From NCBI GenBank assembly GCA_023393115.1, contig JAEWMS010000055.1, positions 1 through 64,000 of the forward strand: DNA of 64,000 bases, given 5' to 3'. The translations under genes were made by a program, and so were the position numbers. The notes under the pieces were generated by a model, which was not told the DNA's origin, did not search any database, and worked only from the letters and a program-made list of their open reading frames with translations. The DNA is from Bacillota bacterium. Its GTDB lineage: Bacteria; Bacillota; Clostridia; Acetivibrionales; DSM-1351. This document shows, in pieces, positions 17,429 through 26,669 of the stretch. Numbering within the stretch: position 1 is the stretch's first letter; each line of letters opens with the position of its first letter.

Positions 17429-19057
17429 TTAATATTTATTTTTATCAGCAACACTATACGAAAGAAGGCCAATACACTGGTCGAAGGAATATATCCCGGT
17501 TCCGTCTGTGTTTCCAAACGCACCGTTCAATTTATTATCAAAATCAAAAATCCTCATTGTTTCCATTCTTGCCATAGCCCTGTTTGCCAAATCACTATCT
17601 CCCACATTGTTGGCTATCATACTAACCAGTCCGTAAATGGCAGTGGATTCATATCTGTACCCGTCTACTACTGTTCCGTCAGGCCTATACATTGCGAAAA
17701 TACCTTCTCCTTCAACAGCTGCCTTCAGCCAACTCAACGTCTGGGGCTTTATTTGTCCTATTTTTGAGAGGTGCAAAAGGGTAACCATCCCCTCTGCCAT
17801 ATTTAAATTTTCATTTTTATAGCTTTTCTTCCTGTAATCATATTCGGTATGGTACATTGGGAATTCGTCTCCTAAATAACCATCATTTACAATTAAGAGA
17901 CTGTTCCGGTTGACCTCATTCCACCGGGGGTCTATTTCTGCCAGCATTTCCATAGCTTCAAAGTCAGCAAAGCACAGTTTTAAGTTCTGAGACTTCTTTC
18001 GGTACTTGAAATCATAGGAGTTTATGAGTTTATTATTCTGGGTATTATACCGATACAGAGCATTTTCATAGTTTTTCAAGGTATCGGTATATCCTCCCCA
18101 CAATTTATCTGCTTTATAAAGTGTTCTAAAAATCCGAAAGTCATCTACAGCCGAATTAACTCTGGCAGGTCCCTTTTCTTTAACTACCCAGGAGGCTAAA
18201 GGATCCTTCCTCATTACTTTATTTACATAATTAATGCTTTTTTCAAATAAACTTCTATTTGATGAATTTATGGCGTATTCCAGAATAAGTCCCTGTGACT
18301 CACTTAAAACATCTGTTTTCTCTAGATTTGAAGCCTCTTCGGTTATATAGTTTGTCTCTATTCCCCCCTCAGCATTTGTCAATTCATTTTCGATAAACTT
18401 TAAGGTTCCCGAAGCTCCTCCGGTTATTCCATAATCAATCATAGACTCCAGTCCTTTAAGGGGTAACTCCTTGCCTGCATGCCATGCTCTGAGAATACCT
18501 TGTTTATCAATTACAAAAGTAGTAGGAATAACCTTAAGGCCCAGTTGCTTGTAAACTGTCAGGTTATCATCGAAAACATTAACAAAAGGTATTTTTTTGT
18601 TCTTTAAGTACTCCAGTGCTGAAGCCCTGGTTTCCTTGTTATTATCCAGTTTATTTACAAGAAGGAACTCGACTCCGGGATATTCGGAAAGAATTTTTTC
18701 TATTTCTTCAAATTGTTCCAGTACCTTGTTGCAATAAGGGCACCAGCTTGCCCAGTAGCATATAACAACTGTTTTTCCCTTTAGTTGGGATAAAGTTAAT
18801 TTTTCTCGGTTTTCTTTGGAAAAGGACAGGTTTGATAAATCAGTATTCAGCGTACATTTCTCTGGAAGTAGGTCCATGTTATTTGCAAGCTGTGTATCTG
18901 AAGAAATCTGAGTTTTCTCGCCGGCAGTCTTAGAGTCCACGTATTCATTTGTTTTGCTTCTAGAAAGCAGCCATGCTAAAATTAGACATACTGACACGGC
19001 TAACATCACGATAAATAATATTTTGACATATTTTTCCATTCTTGTCAAGGAACCCAT
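17429..19057 (-). CDS. thioredoxin-like (TlpA/ResA) domain fused to a GH8-like glycosidase domain
   Basis: About 542 residues from the ATG at 19057, set by a GGAGG site; the frame opens upstream but without a site. After an N-terminal membrane anchor (near residues 9-30) comes a TlpA/ResA-type thioredoxin domain with redox motif WASWCPYC and the cis-proline VIPTTF segment (about 75-215). The C-terminal 300 residues look like an (alpha/alpha)6 barrel of glycoside hydrolase family 8: SESQGLILEYAINSS gives the catalytic-acid Glu motif, AVDDFRIFRTL resembles the catalytic Asp motif. GH8 enzymes (BcsZ, PssZ) trim the polymer in exopolysaccharide operons. The fusion to a thiol-disulfide domain is unusual. 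It is the second gene of the operon. Confidence 0.78.
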   Translation of the reverse strand: MGSLTRMEKYVKILFIVMLAVSVCLILAWLLSRSKTNEYVDSKTAGEKTQISSDTQLANNMDLLPEKCTLNTDLSNLSFSKENREKLTLSQLKGKTVVICYWASWCPYCNKVLEQFEEIEKILSEYPGVEFLLVNKLDNNKETRASALEYLKNKKIPFVNVFDDNLTVYKQLGLKVIPTTFVIDKQGILRAWHAGKELPLKGLESMIDYGITGGASGTLKFIENELTNAEGGIETNYITEEASNLEKTDVLSESQGLILEYAINSSNRSLFEKSINYVNKVMRKDPLASWVVKEKGPARVNSAVDDFRIFRTLYKADKLWGGYTDTLKNYENALYRYNTQNNKLINSYDFKYRKKSQNLKLCFADFEAMEMLAEIDPRWNEVNRNSLLIVNDGYLGDEFPMYHTEYDYRKKSYKNENLNMAEGMVTLLHLSKIGQIKPQTLSWLKAAVEGEGIFAMYRPDGTVVDGYRYESTAIYGLVSMIANNVGDSDLANRAMARMETMRIFDFDNKLNGAFGNTDGTGIYSFDQCIGLLSYSVADKNKY

Positions 19058-19130
19058 ATTGCCTCCATATAAGCTTTCGGGATCATTTCTTTTAATACCA
19101 ATATTCTTACGTGAAAAATACAGGTATCTT

Positions 19131-20891
19131 TTATGTCTTTTCAGACTTATAGTCCTCACCCTCCAAATATGCTTCGGTGACTGTAACAGTAACATGTCCC
19201 TTTCTAATTGCATCAAGCATATTAAAGTTGTTATCTGAAGTATTATTTATCTTCCTATCCTCATCAGATGAACTTTTTTGCTTTGTTTCCTGTTCCTTGT
19301 CTGATAACGTATCTGTATTCTGACTTTGATTGTGAGCCAAGTGCTTTTGATAATATCTGAAAATTCCTGTTAAGCCTGACACTGCAAGCAGTGCAAACAC
19401 AGGAAGTATGTTATAGTGATATCTCCCCTGACTTTCCAGTATCATATGCAGTAACGCAGTACCAATAAAATACAATATCAATACATGTTCTGTCCCTACG
19501 TTCTTCCTGAACCACAGGAAAATTCCCGCAATCAGTGAGAGATATACACATATAATGTAAATGACATTGTTCCAGATGGCTAGATCATTTATTAATTCTC
19601 TTTTATGGTCTGTCAGACTGCCTTGTTGTTCCAAAAACAGAAGATTCCAGTAAGCTCCATAATCATCGTTGGACCAAAGCAGGGTATATTTTTGAAACAT
19701 CAGATTTGCAATGCCCAAAGGGTCCTTAGTTAACCTTTTTACAGCTTCATTTCTGGAGGCCTTATGAGTTTCCTGTGCCGAGCCGGATTCCAAATATCTA
19801 TCGTTCAGAAATTTGGAATCTTCTTCATTCCACGAACCTTTTGATTCCTGGTTCAGGCCAACCATCAGATTGTATCCGAAGGATACAGTACTGCCCGGCA
19901 GTTCTCTGTCTATAGTCCTTACCGTTGCACCACTGATTATTACCGAACATACCAGATAACTGACAAGTATTACTGCAGCCCCTATCCAGCCCCTAGACAT
20001 CAAGCTTTTAATCAATCCTGCCCTGGATATTTCTGAAGCTTTTGCCTTATAGGTTATGGTACAAATTATCATAGCTACTAATAGAATGATTGCCACAGGC
20101 CGAACTGCACCTGCCATTGCGAAAAGAGTACCTAATATTATATATAAAATCAATGTCCTTGAAGCTTTAGCTGAAGCGGGTGTTTTAAAAAGGTAAGCAA
20201 TGATCCAGATGCAAAGAAGCGTTAAACACATAAATACAGGTTCTGAAGCCATTTGATTTATATATAGAATCTGGGAGGGCCAAAAGGCTACAAGAAGCAT
20301 AGCAAAGAATCCACCTGCCCTGCCATAAATAAGGCGTCCAATTCTGTTTACAAATATTATACTGAGTACACTTGCTGTTAAATTCAGATAAAGTCCGGCT
20401 TTTACTGATGGGCCAAAAACAATGAATATTTTTGACAGAATATATGGGTAGCCAATTACGTGCGGAAACTGAGATATATAATCACAGTACCCGGCACCAT
20501 CCCTTAAAAGAGTGTCTTGAGCCAATAGTTCCGCAATTTTGTAGTACGTTTGAAAATCAGACTCAGGCTGGACCGGTAAATTGCGTATTATCCATAAACG
20601 AACCGCTACCGCTGATATAGTTATTAAAGTAATTAATATGGCCTCTACAGCCGTTAAAATTTTCGAATTTTTTGGAGTAAATCTGTATAAATTATAATGG
20701 GTAGCAAAAATAGCCAGTGTGTTTGATACAAGCCACAAGCCTCCCATTACTAAAAGAATTCCACCATACCATAAAAAAGGGTATTTTGTGGAATCTCCGA
20801 TACTTAAAATTCCACTGAACAAACTGAAGCATAAACATATACCGAAAATTGTTAAATATATATATGTAAACCAGTTCCTACGAGTTTCCAT
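19131..20891 (-). CDS. GT-C/GT39-type membrane glycosyltransferase
   Basis: A 586-residue polytopic protein with about eleven hydrophobic helices. The first outer loop carries an acidic motif (PVQPESDFQTYYKIAELLA), the hallmark of dolichyl/undecaprenyl-phosphate-sugar-dependent transferases of the ArnT/PMT type. A second large loop (near 335-430) and a charged cytoplasmic tail of about 80 residues follow. It is the first gene of the exopolysaccharide operon; it probably adds sugars from a lipid carrier to the polymer or a precursor outside the membrane. The donor and acceptor cannot be read. An AGAGGAA site precedes the ATG. Confidence 0.75.
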   Translation of the reverse strand: METRRNWFTYIYLTIFGICLCFSLFSGILSIGDSTKYPFLWYGGILLVMGGLWLVSNTLAIFATHYNLYRFTPKNSKILTAVEAILITLITISAVAVRLWIIRNLPVQPESDFQTYYKIAELLAQDTLLRDGAGYCDYISQFPHVIGYPYILSKIFIVFGPSVKAGLYLNLTASVLSIIFVNRIGRLIYGRAGGFFAMLLVAFWPSQILYINQMASEPVFMCLTLLCIWIIAYLFKTPASAKASRTLILYIILGTLFAMAGAVRPVAIILLVAMIICTITYKAKASEISRAGLIKSLMSRGWIGAAVILVSYLVCSVIISGATVRTIDRELPGSTVSFGYNLMVGLNQESKGSWNEEDSKFLNDRYLESGSAQETHKASRNEAVKRLTKDPLGIANLMFQKYTLLWSNDDYGAYWNLLFLEQQGSLTDHKRELINDLAIWNNVIYIICVYLSLIAGIFLWFRKNVGTEHVLILYFIGTALLHMILESQGRYHYNILPVFALLAVSGLTGIFRYYQKHLAHNQSQNTDTLSDKEQETKQKSSSDEDRKINNTSDNNFNMLDAIRKGHVTVTVTEAYLEGEDYKSEKT

Positions 20892-21033
20892 AGTAAATTC
20901 CTCTAAAAAAACATTAGCATTAATTTATAGATTATTTTTTAACAACTTTGGCTTCATAATAAATAATTGTCGCCTTTTAATAATTTATCATAAAAATTGG
21001 TAATTGAACAGTTAAAGCTTTAATCGAAAAAGT

Positions 21034-21591
21034 CTATTGTTTAAGCTTAGCCTCCAATTCTTCTATAAGCTGAATATAATTTTCCTGTACGTGAAGTTCT
21101 AGAGCCTCTTTTTCCAACTTATCACTTTCAGTGTCAAGCTTGTCCATTGTATCTTTTGACAGGTTATTAAGGGCATATTTATAGACAACCCCATCCTCTT
21201 TGTCAATATGCCGATTAAGCAGGTGAGTATAGGATACAGCATTTGCGATAACATCAAGCCGCGACTCATCATCTCCATCCATGACCCTTTTAATTGCGGC
21301 TTCAAGATCCTGCATATGAAGTCTTCCAAGATCATGTTCTACAAGCATACCATGCCTTACCAGCATCTCGGCCGGCCGGCCCAGTTCATTCATCATCCTG
21401 TCGAATAAAAGCTTTTCCTCTTTTCCATGATGATGCTTATCAGCGTAGTTCCTTACAAAATCAATCATTTTGAAAAAGTCCTCGTACTGAACCTGTTCAC
21501 CTTTCATGAGCTTGTAACAGTACTTTCTTATAACTTCCAGCATTCGTTTTATATTTTTATGTTCTTCTACCATTGTATCAATTATATTCAT
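21034..21591 (-). CDS. hemerythrin domain-containing protein
   Basis: A 185-residue protein with a hemerythrin HHE domain: the EEHKNIKRM helix, DKHHHGKEEKLLF, RHGMLVEHD and HIDKEDGVVY motifs supply His and acidic ligands for a di-iron site. A C-terminal alpha-helical, Glu/Lys-rich extension of about 45 residues follows. It is related to proteins used in oxygen, nitric oxide or iron handling. It is distinct from the small bacteriohemerythrin at the left edge. The next gene upstream, of unknown function, lies 21 bases away and may be co-transcribed. Confidence 0.87.
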   Translation of the reverse strand: MNIIDTMVEEHKNIKRMLEVIRKYCYKLMKGEQVQYEDFFKMIDFVRNYADKHHHGKEEKLLFDRMMNELGRPAEMLVRHGMLVEHDLGRLHMQDLEAAIKRVMDGDDESRLDVIANAVSYTHLLNRHIDKEDGVVYKYALNNLSKDTMDKLDTESDKLEKEALELHVQENYIQLIEELEAKLKQ

Positions 21592-21612
21592 TGTCGTTTC
21601 CTTTCTGATCGG

Positions 21613-22242
21613 CTACCTCTTCTGAATCCTATGAACTCCGTCGGAAGAAGTGTTGTACTTAAAGTTGTTGTTTATTTTATTTACAAAGGCTGTTACCCAT
21701 TCTCGTCTTAGACTGTAAAAATATCTGATATCTCCTTCAACTCTTTCCCAATAGGGCGTATGGAGACAGGTAGTCGTTCTCCAGACAAATTCGTTTTCAT
21801 CTGAGGATATAACCTCATTGACTCTGTCACAAGGCATTCCTTCAAGTATATAATCATTAAGAGCATTGAATAATTCTTCAGGTGTTTCCGGCTTGCCAGG
21901 ATATTCTTCTGCAGCACTTTCACCCTGCTTTTTAAACAGCTCCAGTAGTTCTTTTTCATGGCCTGTGTCCTCTTTCAGAATTGCAGAAACCAGCGCTGCC
22001 TGTCGCAGCTCGGCACTTTCTATCCTATCCTGAAGCCAGCCGTGAATATTTGAGGTATCTATAATAGTCTCAAGCGGTTCCTTTCCCATGGAGACACCGT
22101 ATTTACCATTGTTCTCAGTGACCCATTCATCAACAGGCATTCCTTTCTTTTCAGCCCAGGCTATAATGTCTTCCTCAATCCTTTCGGTCCAGAGTATTTT
22201 TTTGTATAGCCAATAGTGTATTTTTCCTAGAAATAAACTCAT
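21613..22242 (-). CDS. conserved protein of unknown function
   Basis: About 209 residues, soluble, acidic, largely alpha-helical. I do not recognise the family with confidence. Noticeable segments are an early aromatic helix (HYWLYKKILW), a central helix ending in SAELRQAALVSAIL and a C-terminal block TTCLHTPYWERVEGDIRYFY, with one Cys and one His that could be functional. The ATG at 22242 has an AGAGAGGAAA site; a longer frame to 22353 has none. It probably forms an operon with the hemerythrin domain gene downstream, so a role in the same stress response is possible. Confidence 0.6.
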   Translation of the reverse strand: MSLFLGKIHYWLYKKILWTERIEEDIIAWAEKKGMPVDEWVTENNGKYGVSMGKEPLETIIDTSNIHGWLQDRIESAELRQAALVSAILKEDTGHEKELLELFKKQGESAAEEYPGKPETPEELFNALNDYILEGMPCDRVNEVISSDENEFVWRTTTCLHTPYWERVEGDIRYFYSLRREWVTAFVNKINNNFKYNTSSDGVHRIQKR

Positions 22243-22358
22243 TTTTCCTCTCTTTCTATACTTGACTTTCAGTATTATGATTTCATTATCCAATCTAAAA
22301 TATTTATTCCAACCATATTTTTTACATTGTGAAACTAAATTATTACAAATCATTCAAA

Positions 22359-22374
22359 AGAACGTTTACGTTCT
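22359..22374. promoter_or_regulatory. perfect 16-bp palindrome, candidate operator
   Basis: AGAACGT-TT-ACGTTCT is an exact inverted repeat in the divergent intergenic region, with a third half-site (AGAACGT) at 22392-22398. The spacing (GAAC, six bases, GTTC) differs from the Gram-positive LexA box, which has four. The regulator is unknown; it may control one or both flanking genes. Confidence 0.55.
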
Positions 22375-22478
22375 AATAATACCCATAATATAGAACGTAA
22401 ATCACTCAAGTATTAGCGACACAAATTCTTTTATTAACGAATATGATGTATTAAATATGTGTACAAAGGAGCTGTTTT

Positions 22479-23291
22479 TTGTTGGAATATTATATCAGAA
22501 CCGAACCAGATGTTAAAATTTATGTCCACGACATTAATCCCAATGGCAGAAAGACCATTCTTTTCATTCATGGCTGGCCTTTAAACCACAGGGCTTATGA
22601 ATATCAGTTCAACAAGCTCCCTGCCATGGGCTTCAGATGTATTGGAATGGACACCAGAGGCTTTGGGAACTCCAGCAAGCCTTATTCCGGTTATACATAT
22701 AACCGAATTGCCGACGATATAAGGGGAGTGGTTAACGCGCTGAACCTGAAGAATTTTGTGTTGGGTGGCCATTCCATGGGCGGCGCCGCTGCTATCCGCT
22801 ACATGGCTCGTTACAACGGCTTTGGAGTTACAAAGCTGGCTCTTTTTGGCGCCGCCGCACCAAGTCTCACGCAGAGGCCCGGCTTTCCCTATGGCCATCC
22901 TAAGGAGGTTATTACACAAATAATTGAGAGTTCGCTCCGAGACAGGCCTCAGATGCTGCGAGATACTGCTCCTATGTTCTTTACAAAACCCATCACCCAG
23001 CCTCAATCAGACTGGTTTTTCCAGCTGAGTTTTGAAGCCTCGGGGTCAGCAACTGCAGCATGTGCCATAACCTTCAGAGACGAGAGTCTTTTTGGTGATC
23101 TGGAAAAAATAAAGGTCCCAACTTTGATAATGCACGGTGTCCACGATAAAGTTTGTTTGTATCCCCTGGCAGTCGCAATGCACCAGGGCATCAGAAATTC
23201 TGTTCTGATTCCTTTTGAGAACAGCGGCCACTCTCTTTTCTTCGAAGAACAGGATAAATTTAATCAGGAACTGATAAGATTTATCGAATAA
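22479..23291 (+). CDS. alpha/beta hydrolase
   Basis: A 270-residue alpha/beta-hydrolase-fold enzyme of the chloroperoxidase/esterase-like group, cytoplasmic. The oxyanion region FIHGWPLNHRAY, DTRGFGNSS, the nucleophile elbow GHSMGG, the acid in HGVHDKV and the catalytic His in NSGHSLFFEE complete the triad. Length is typical. The start appears to be TTG (22479, or the adjacent TTG at 22482) with an AAGGAG site seven to ten bases upstream. The gene is single and divergent from the hemerythrin unit, sharing an intergenic region with a perfect palindrome. The substrate is unknown. Confidence 0.85.
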   Translation: MLEYYIRTEPDVKIYVHDINPNGRKTILFIHGWPLNHRAYEYQFNKLPAMGFRCIGMDTRGFGNSSKPYSGYTYNRIADDIRGVVNALNLKNFVLGGHSMGGAAAIRYMARYNGFGVTKLALFGAAAPSLTQRPGFPYGHPKEVITQIIESSLRDRPQMLRDTAPMFFTKPITQPQSDWFFQLSFEASGSATAACAITFRDESLFGDLEKIKVPTLIMHGVHDKVCLYPLAVAMHQGIRNSVLIPFENSGHSLFFEEQDKFNQELIRFIE

Positions 23292-23315
23292 TATAACTTT
23301 TCCGGGTGTAAAAAG

Positions 23316-23351
23316 AAAGGAAACGGCAAACAACGCCTTTTCCCTTCCTTT
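23316..23351. terminator. possible weak terminator between convergent genes
   Basis: AAAGGAA pairs with TTCCTTT around an inner GGC/GCC pair with an asymmetric internal loop. It lies between the ends of convergent genes. The structure is imperfect, so the call is tentative. Confidence 0.35.
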
Positions 23352-23377
23352 ATCCATAGTCATATTATTTTACATGG

Positions 23378-24538
23378 CTATTTTACTGCGGGAATAACAT
23401 AATCCTCAATAAGAGTTTGCGTGTCGGAGGCACCCTTTGAGGATGAACTATATTCATTAGCAGTTACAACAATGACCATATCCAGTTCTGGAATTACTAC
23501 AATTTTTTGTCCCCCTGCTCCATCGGCACGATAGGTGTAATAGGACTTACCGGTAGTTTTGTTGGTCAACTTTTTTATCCAAAAAAGATAGCCATAATCC
23601 TGATTATTATCCAGCCCGACTTGCTTAATAGAAGAAGCCTTTACCCAGTCTTCGGGAATTATCTGCTTATTTTCCCATCTGCCGTTGTTTAAGTAAAGCA
23701 TACCGAATTTGGCCATATCCCTGGCTGTGAGGTATAAACCTGTACCTCCCCCATAACAGCCGGTCGGATCAGTATCCCATCTTTTCACTTTTATGTTGAG
23801 GGGGTCAAACAAATACTTTTCGGCAAAGGCTTTTGTATCCATTCCGGATTTCTCGGAAATCACTGCTGAAAGTATCTGAGTTAAACCGGTATTATATACA
23901 AATTTGCTGCCCATCTCGTCTATAAGAGGTCTTTCCAGAGAATATTGAAGCCAATCACGGCTCGTAAAGAAGCCATAATAGTTCTTGTCTATTGACTCAA
24001 GACCCCCAGTCATTGTCAATACATTTTCTACGGTAATATCCTTCTTTCTTGGATTATCAATTGTATCAAAATATTTCGGAATTAGCTCTGATACTTTCTG
24101 ATGGGTACTTTGTACTAGTTTTTCTCTTACTGCGATTCCCGTCAGCGCAGACAATACGCTTTTTGTTACCGAGAAAACAGGATTATAGCTGGTTTCCTTG
24201 GCACCATTATAGTATTTTTCATAAACCATATACCCATTTTTTATAATAAGGAGGCTGTAGACGTTAGGATAATCCTCGATTATTGTTTTATCTGTATTTA
24301 TAAGCTGCTGTTCATTCAAGCCTTGACTCTCAGGGGTTACAGTACTCCATTTTTCAGTAGGCCATTGGATGGTGTTTTCATTTTCGGTTGTAAATTGCGC
24401 CGCTTCTGTAATGTCAGAAGAGGCTACTTTACTAGCTGCAGTCTCTTTGGAACTAATATCACTACTTTCATAAACTGAGCAACCTGTTTGAAACACACAA
24501 ACACAAACAGTCAGTAATATAATTATTAACCTTTTCAT
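23378..24538 (-). CDS. serine hydrolase (beta-lactamase family) lipoprotein
   Basis: About 386 residues. It begins with a lipoprotein signal peptide (hydrophobic stretch ending in QTGC, the lipobox Cys near residue 20), so it should be anchored on the outer face of the membrane. The body is a class C beta-lactamase/D-aminopeptidase-like domain with the nucleophile motif SVTKS (SxxK) and a YNTG motif at the YxN position. Such proteins are often esterases, peptidases or wall-related hydrolases rather than antibiotic-resistance enzymes. The ATG at 24538 has a GGAGG site five bases upstream. It stands alone. Confidence 0.82.
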   Translation of the reverse strand: MKRLIIILLTVCVCVFQTGCSVYESSDISSKETAASKVASSDITEAAQFTTENENTIQWPTEKWSTVTPESQGLNEQQLINTDKTIIEDYPNVYSLLIIKNGYMVYEKYYNGAKETSYNPVFSVTKSVLSALTGIAVREKLVQSTHQKVSELIPKYFDTIDNPRKKDITVENVLTMTGGLESIDKNYYGFFTSRDWLQYSLERPLIDEMGSKFVYNTGLTQILSAVISEKSGMDTKAFAEKYLFDPLNIKVKRWDTDPTGCYGGGTGLYLTARDMAKFGMLYLNNGRWENKQIIPEDWVKASSIKQVGLDNNQDYGYLFWIKKLTNKTTGKSYYTYRADGAGGQKIVVIPELDMVIVVTANEYSSSSKGASDTQTLIEDYVIPAVK

Positions 24539-24666
24539 TGCAACCTCCAATTAACGTCGGCTTAATAGCCTGATTTGTGTAACTTAATTAATTTAATCAT
24601 TTTATATTTACATTACTGTAAGTTAATCTCAATTATGACTTAATCTATTAGTTTTGTCCAGCCAGA

Positions 24667-26124
24667 TTAATAGAATTTAAGTTCCTCATAATCAACTTTC
24701 TTTATTAATTCCTCAATTGTATTAATTTGGCTTTTGCCTACTTTTCGTAAGAACCCGCAAAAATACTCCTGCCAATGATTTTCAGGACTTATATAATCAT
24801 CAGCGATTAGCTGCAGCTCTCTGGTTCCGTCCCTAAGTTCTTCGTAGAAAACCACCTTGGCTAGAACAGCCAATTCACCCTCTCTCAATGCTTTGAATAA
24901 TTCCTCATATTCTCCACCAAATAAACAATCGGAAGACAACACATCTAAAAAATCATAAAGTGAAGTTATGTTCGTATTAATTAACTGAATCTTATTACGG
25001 GTATTTGATAAACGAGTTAACTTATTGACAAGGATTCTGAACTCTTTATTATTCATTCTTTTCCCAACCTCTAGTGACAGAGTGTTCTCACCCCCGCTCT
25101 CCTCCTGTCTGATAATAAGTAATTTCTCAAGGGTGTTGGTTTCCACTGCATTAAGGACACGTTGTATAAATATTGGTGTATACCTGTGAATATAGTTGAG
25201 TATACTTGGGTGTGATATGTCAAGTAAGCTGGTCAGACGTTCTGCAGCAGTATATATAATTGAACTTATATTTTCAGGTATTACTGAATATAGTAACTTT
25301 TTATTTATTTCAAATTCATTATTGGAGAGTATAAGTGAAATGTTACTACTACCGATCATAACTGAAAAAATAGCATTATTAAACACCAGTTCAAATATAT
25401 TAATAAGTTCTATTTTATGGTCCATCCTTATAACCGTTCCAAAACTTGTCAACACTTCATCAATTTCCGAAGATTTGAAAAGCCTGCAAAAATCGGTTTC
25501 TATCTTTAAATTCATTAAATAGTTCCTTACATAATGCACTCCCTTAATGCTCATATCATCAAAAACCAATGGGTAATCAATACTAACAGATGCATTATGT
25601 GCTCTAAAAACTATATTGTAATTTGTAAAAAATGAAGCTATTCCTTCTGTGATAGTTAATTCATAGGCTTCTGTAGCAGCCTTTAATCTGTCTTTTCTTA
25701 TTTTCAGATATAGTTCTCTTGCCTCCCTGACCATCTTAACTACCAGGGTAATACCCTTTTTATATATTTCTTCAATACTCTCTTTTTGTAACTGGGAAAC
25801 AGCTTCTTCGGGGTTGGAGCAGCTAAGGGTATACGTATCAATAGTATAAATTATTGAGCAAAGGAGGTTTTCGGCAGTGTCGGTGGTTACCGAAGTACTG
25901 TTACCCCCTGTGTACCTTATGATAAGGTCTTTAAGTAAATTCATGAGTTGTGACTGGATATGGTTGACTGTGTTCCTGTCTATTAGTTTTATTCGGAATG
26001 CTTCATTAAGGAGTGAAATAGTGTACTCATTCTCGACCAGTCTTGACTTATCTATCCTCTGCTTACCAGCAGGCTCTGGAAGCTGGTAAGCATTTACTGT
26101 TTGTTCGAAAATCAATTCATACAT
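24667..26124 (-). CDS. uncharacterised protein, DUF6179-like
   Basis: About 485 residues, soluble, mostly alpha-helical, no signal peptide or membrane segment. I recognise no catalytic motif. Its length, position and partner fit the clostridial family DUF6179, which as far as I recall is always next to a DUF6323 gene, as here. The ATG at 26124 has a strong AAAGGAG site; the frame extends to 26193 but only inside the upstream gene. The two genes overlap by eight bases, which argues for a physical complex. Function unknown. Confidence 0.65.
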   Translation of the reverse strand: MYELIFEQTVNAYQLPEPAGKQRIDKSRLVENEYTISLLNEAFRIKLIDRNTVNHIQSQLMNLLKDLIIRYTGGNSTSVTTDTAENLLCSIIYTIDTYTLSCSNPEEAVSQLQKESIEEIYKKGITLVVKMVREARELYLKIRKDRLKAATEAYELTITEGIASFFTNYNIVFRAHNASVSIDYPLVFDDMSIKGVHYVRNYLMNLKIETDFCRLFKSSEIDEVLTSFGTVIRMDHKIELINIFELVFNNAIFSVMIGSSNISLILSNNEFEINKKLLYSVIPENISSIIYTAAERLTSLLDISHPSILNYIHRYTPIFIQRVLNAVETNTLEKLLIIRQEESGGENTLSLEVGKRMNNKEFRILVNKLTRLSNTRNKIQLINTNITSLYDFLDVLSSDCLFGGEYEELFKALREGELAVLAKVVFYEELRDGTRELQLIADDYISPENHWQEYFCGFLRKVGKSQINTIEELIKKVDYEELKFY

Positions 26125-26584
26125 CTCCTTTCTCAGAAGCTTCCCTGTCTTGTTCCTTTTTTCTAAAATTGCTGGCATACTCCTGAAGTTCACCCTTTAA
26201 AAACTCAATGGAACCTCTGCAGGTATTTTCAAAGTAATCCTGAATTAGTAATACAATATCACTATCAGAAATTCGGTCCTCTATCTCATTTTTCATGTAG
26301 TAGAATATTTCCTGCAATTCATTTATCACATCAATATAGTTCTCCTTACTTATAAAAGAGGATTCAAAAAACTTTTCAATTATTTCTTTCGTTGCATCAA
26401 TTCCAAGATCAACTCTTCCGTAGTTATTTAGGACAGTGTTTCTTATATAAATAACATTGCAGGCCTCCTCCTTTGTCATTATTAAACCCTTCTGTACGGT
26501 AAGGTTGTTCAGTTGCAGCAGTTCCGCTGCATATTTCTCCATCAACAGCGTGTTTGTATTATTAAGTACCAGCGGCAAAAACAC
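26117..26584 (-). CDS. uncharacterised protein, DUF6323-like
   Basis: A 155-residue helical, acidic protein without membrane segments. It seems to belong to the DUF6323 family that pairs with DUF6179. Recognisable stretches are MTKEEACNVIYIRN and a helical C-terminus. The start is a GTG preceded by AAGGAGGG. It is the first gene of a two-gene unit and overlaps the next gene. Function unknown. Confidence 0.6.
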   Translation of the reverse strand: MFLPLVLNNTNTLLMEKYAAELLQLNNLTVQKGLIMTKEEACNVIYIRNTVLNNYGRVDLGIDATKEIIEKFFESSFISKENYIDVINELQEIFYYMKNEIEDRISDSDIVLLIQDYFENTCRGSIEFLKGELQEYASNFRKKEQDREASEKGDV

Positions 26585-26634
26585 AAAATCCCTCCTTAAT
26601 ATTTATGAAAGTTAAAAAATTTTTACTATATCTA

Positions 26635-26663
26635 TTGACATATCATTCTGAATGTGTTATACT
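26635..26663 (+). promoter_or_regulatory. near-consensus sigma-A promoter
   Basis: TTGACA and TATACT separated by exactly 17 bases. It points rightward, away from the minus-strand gene on its left and against the minus-strand gene on its right, with no plus-strand gene in front of it. About 35 bases after the -10 box stands an intrinsic terminator, which suggests a short RNA. Confidence 0.7.
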
Positions 26664-26669
26664 GATTAG

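Noticed and set aside
21099..21335. Second minus-strand frame inside the hemerythrin domain gene
   Set aside because: It lies wholly within a gene with clear iron-ligand motifs and has no own start signals.
22359..22374. LexA/SOS box
   Set aside because: The half-sites GAAC and GTTC are six bases apart, whereas Gram-positive LexA boxes have four, and neither neighbour is a damage-response gene.
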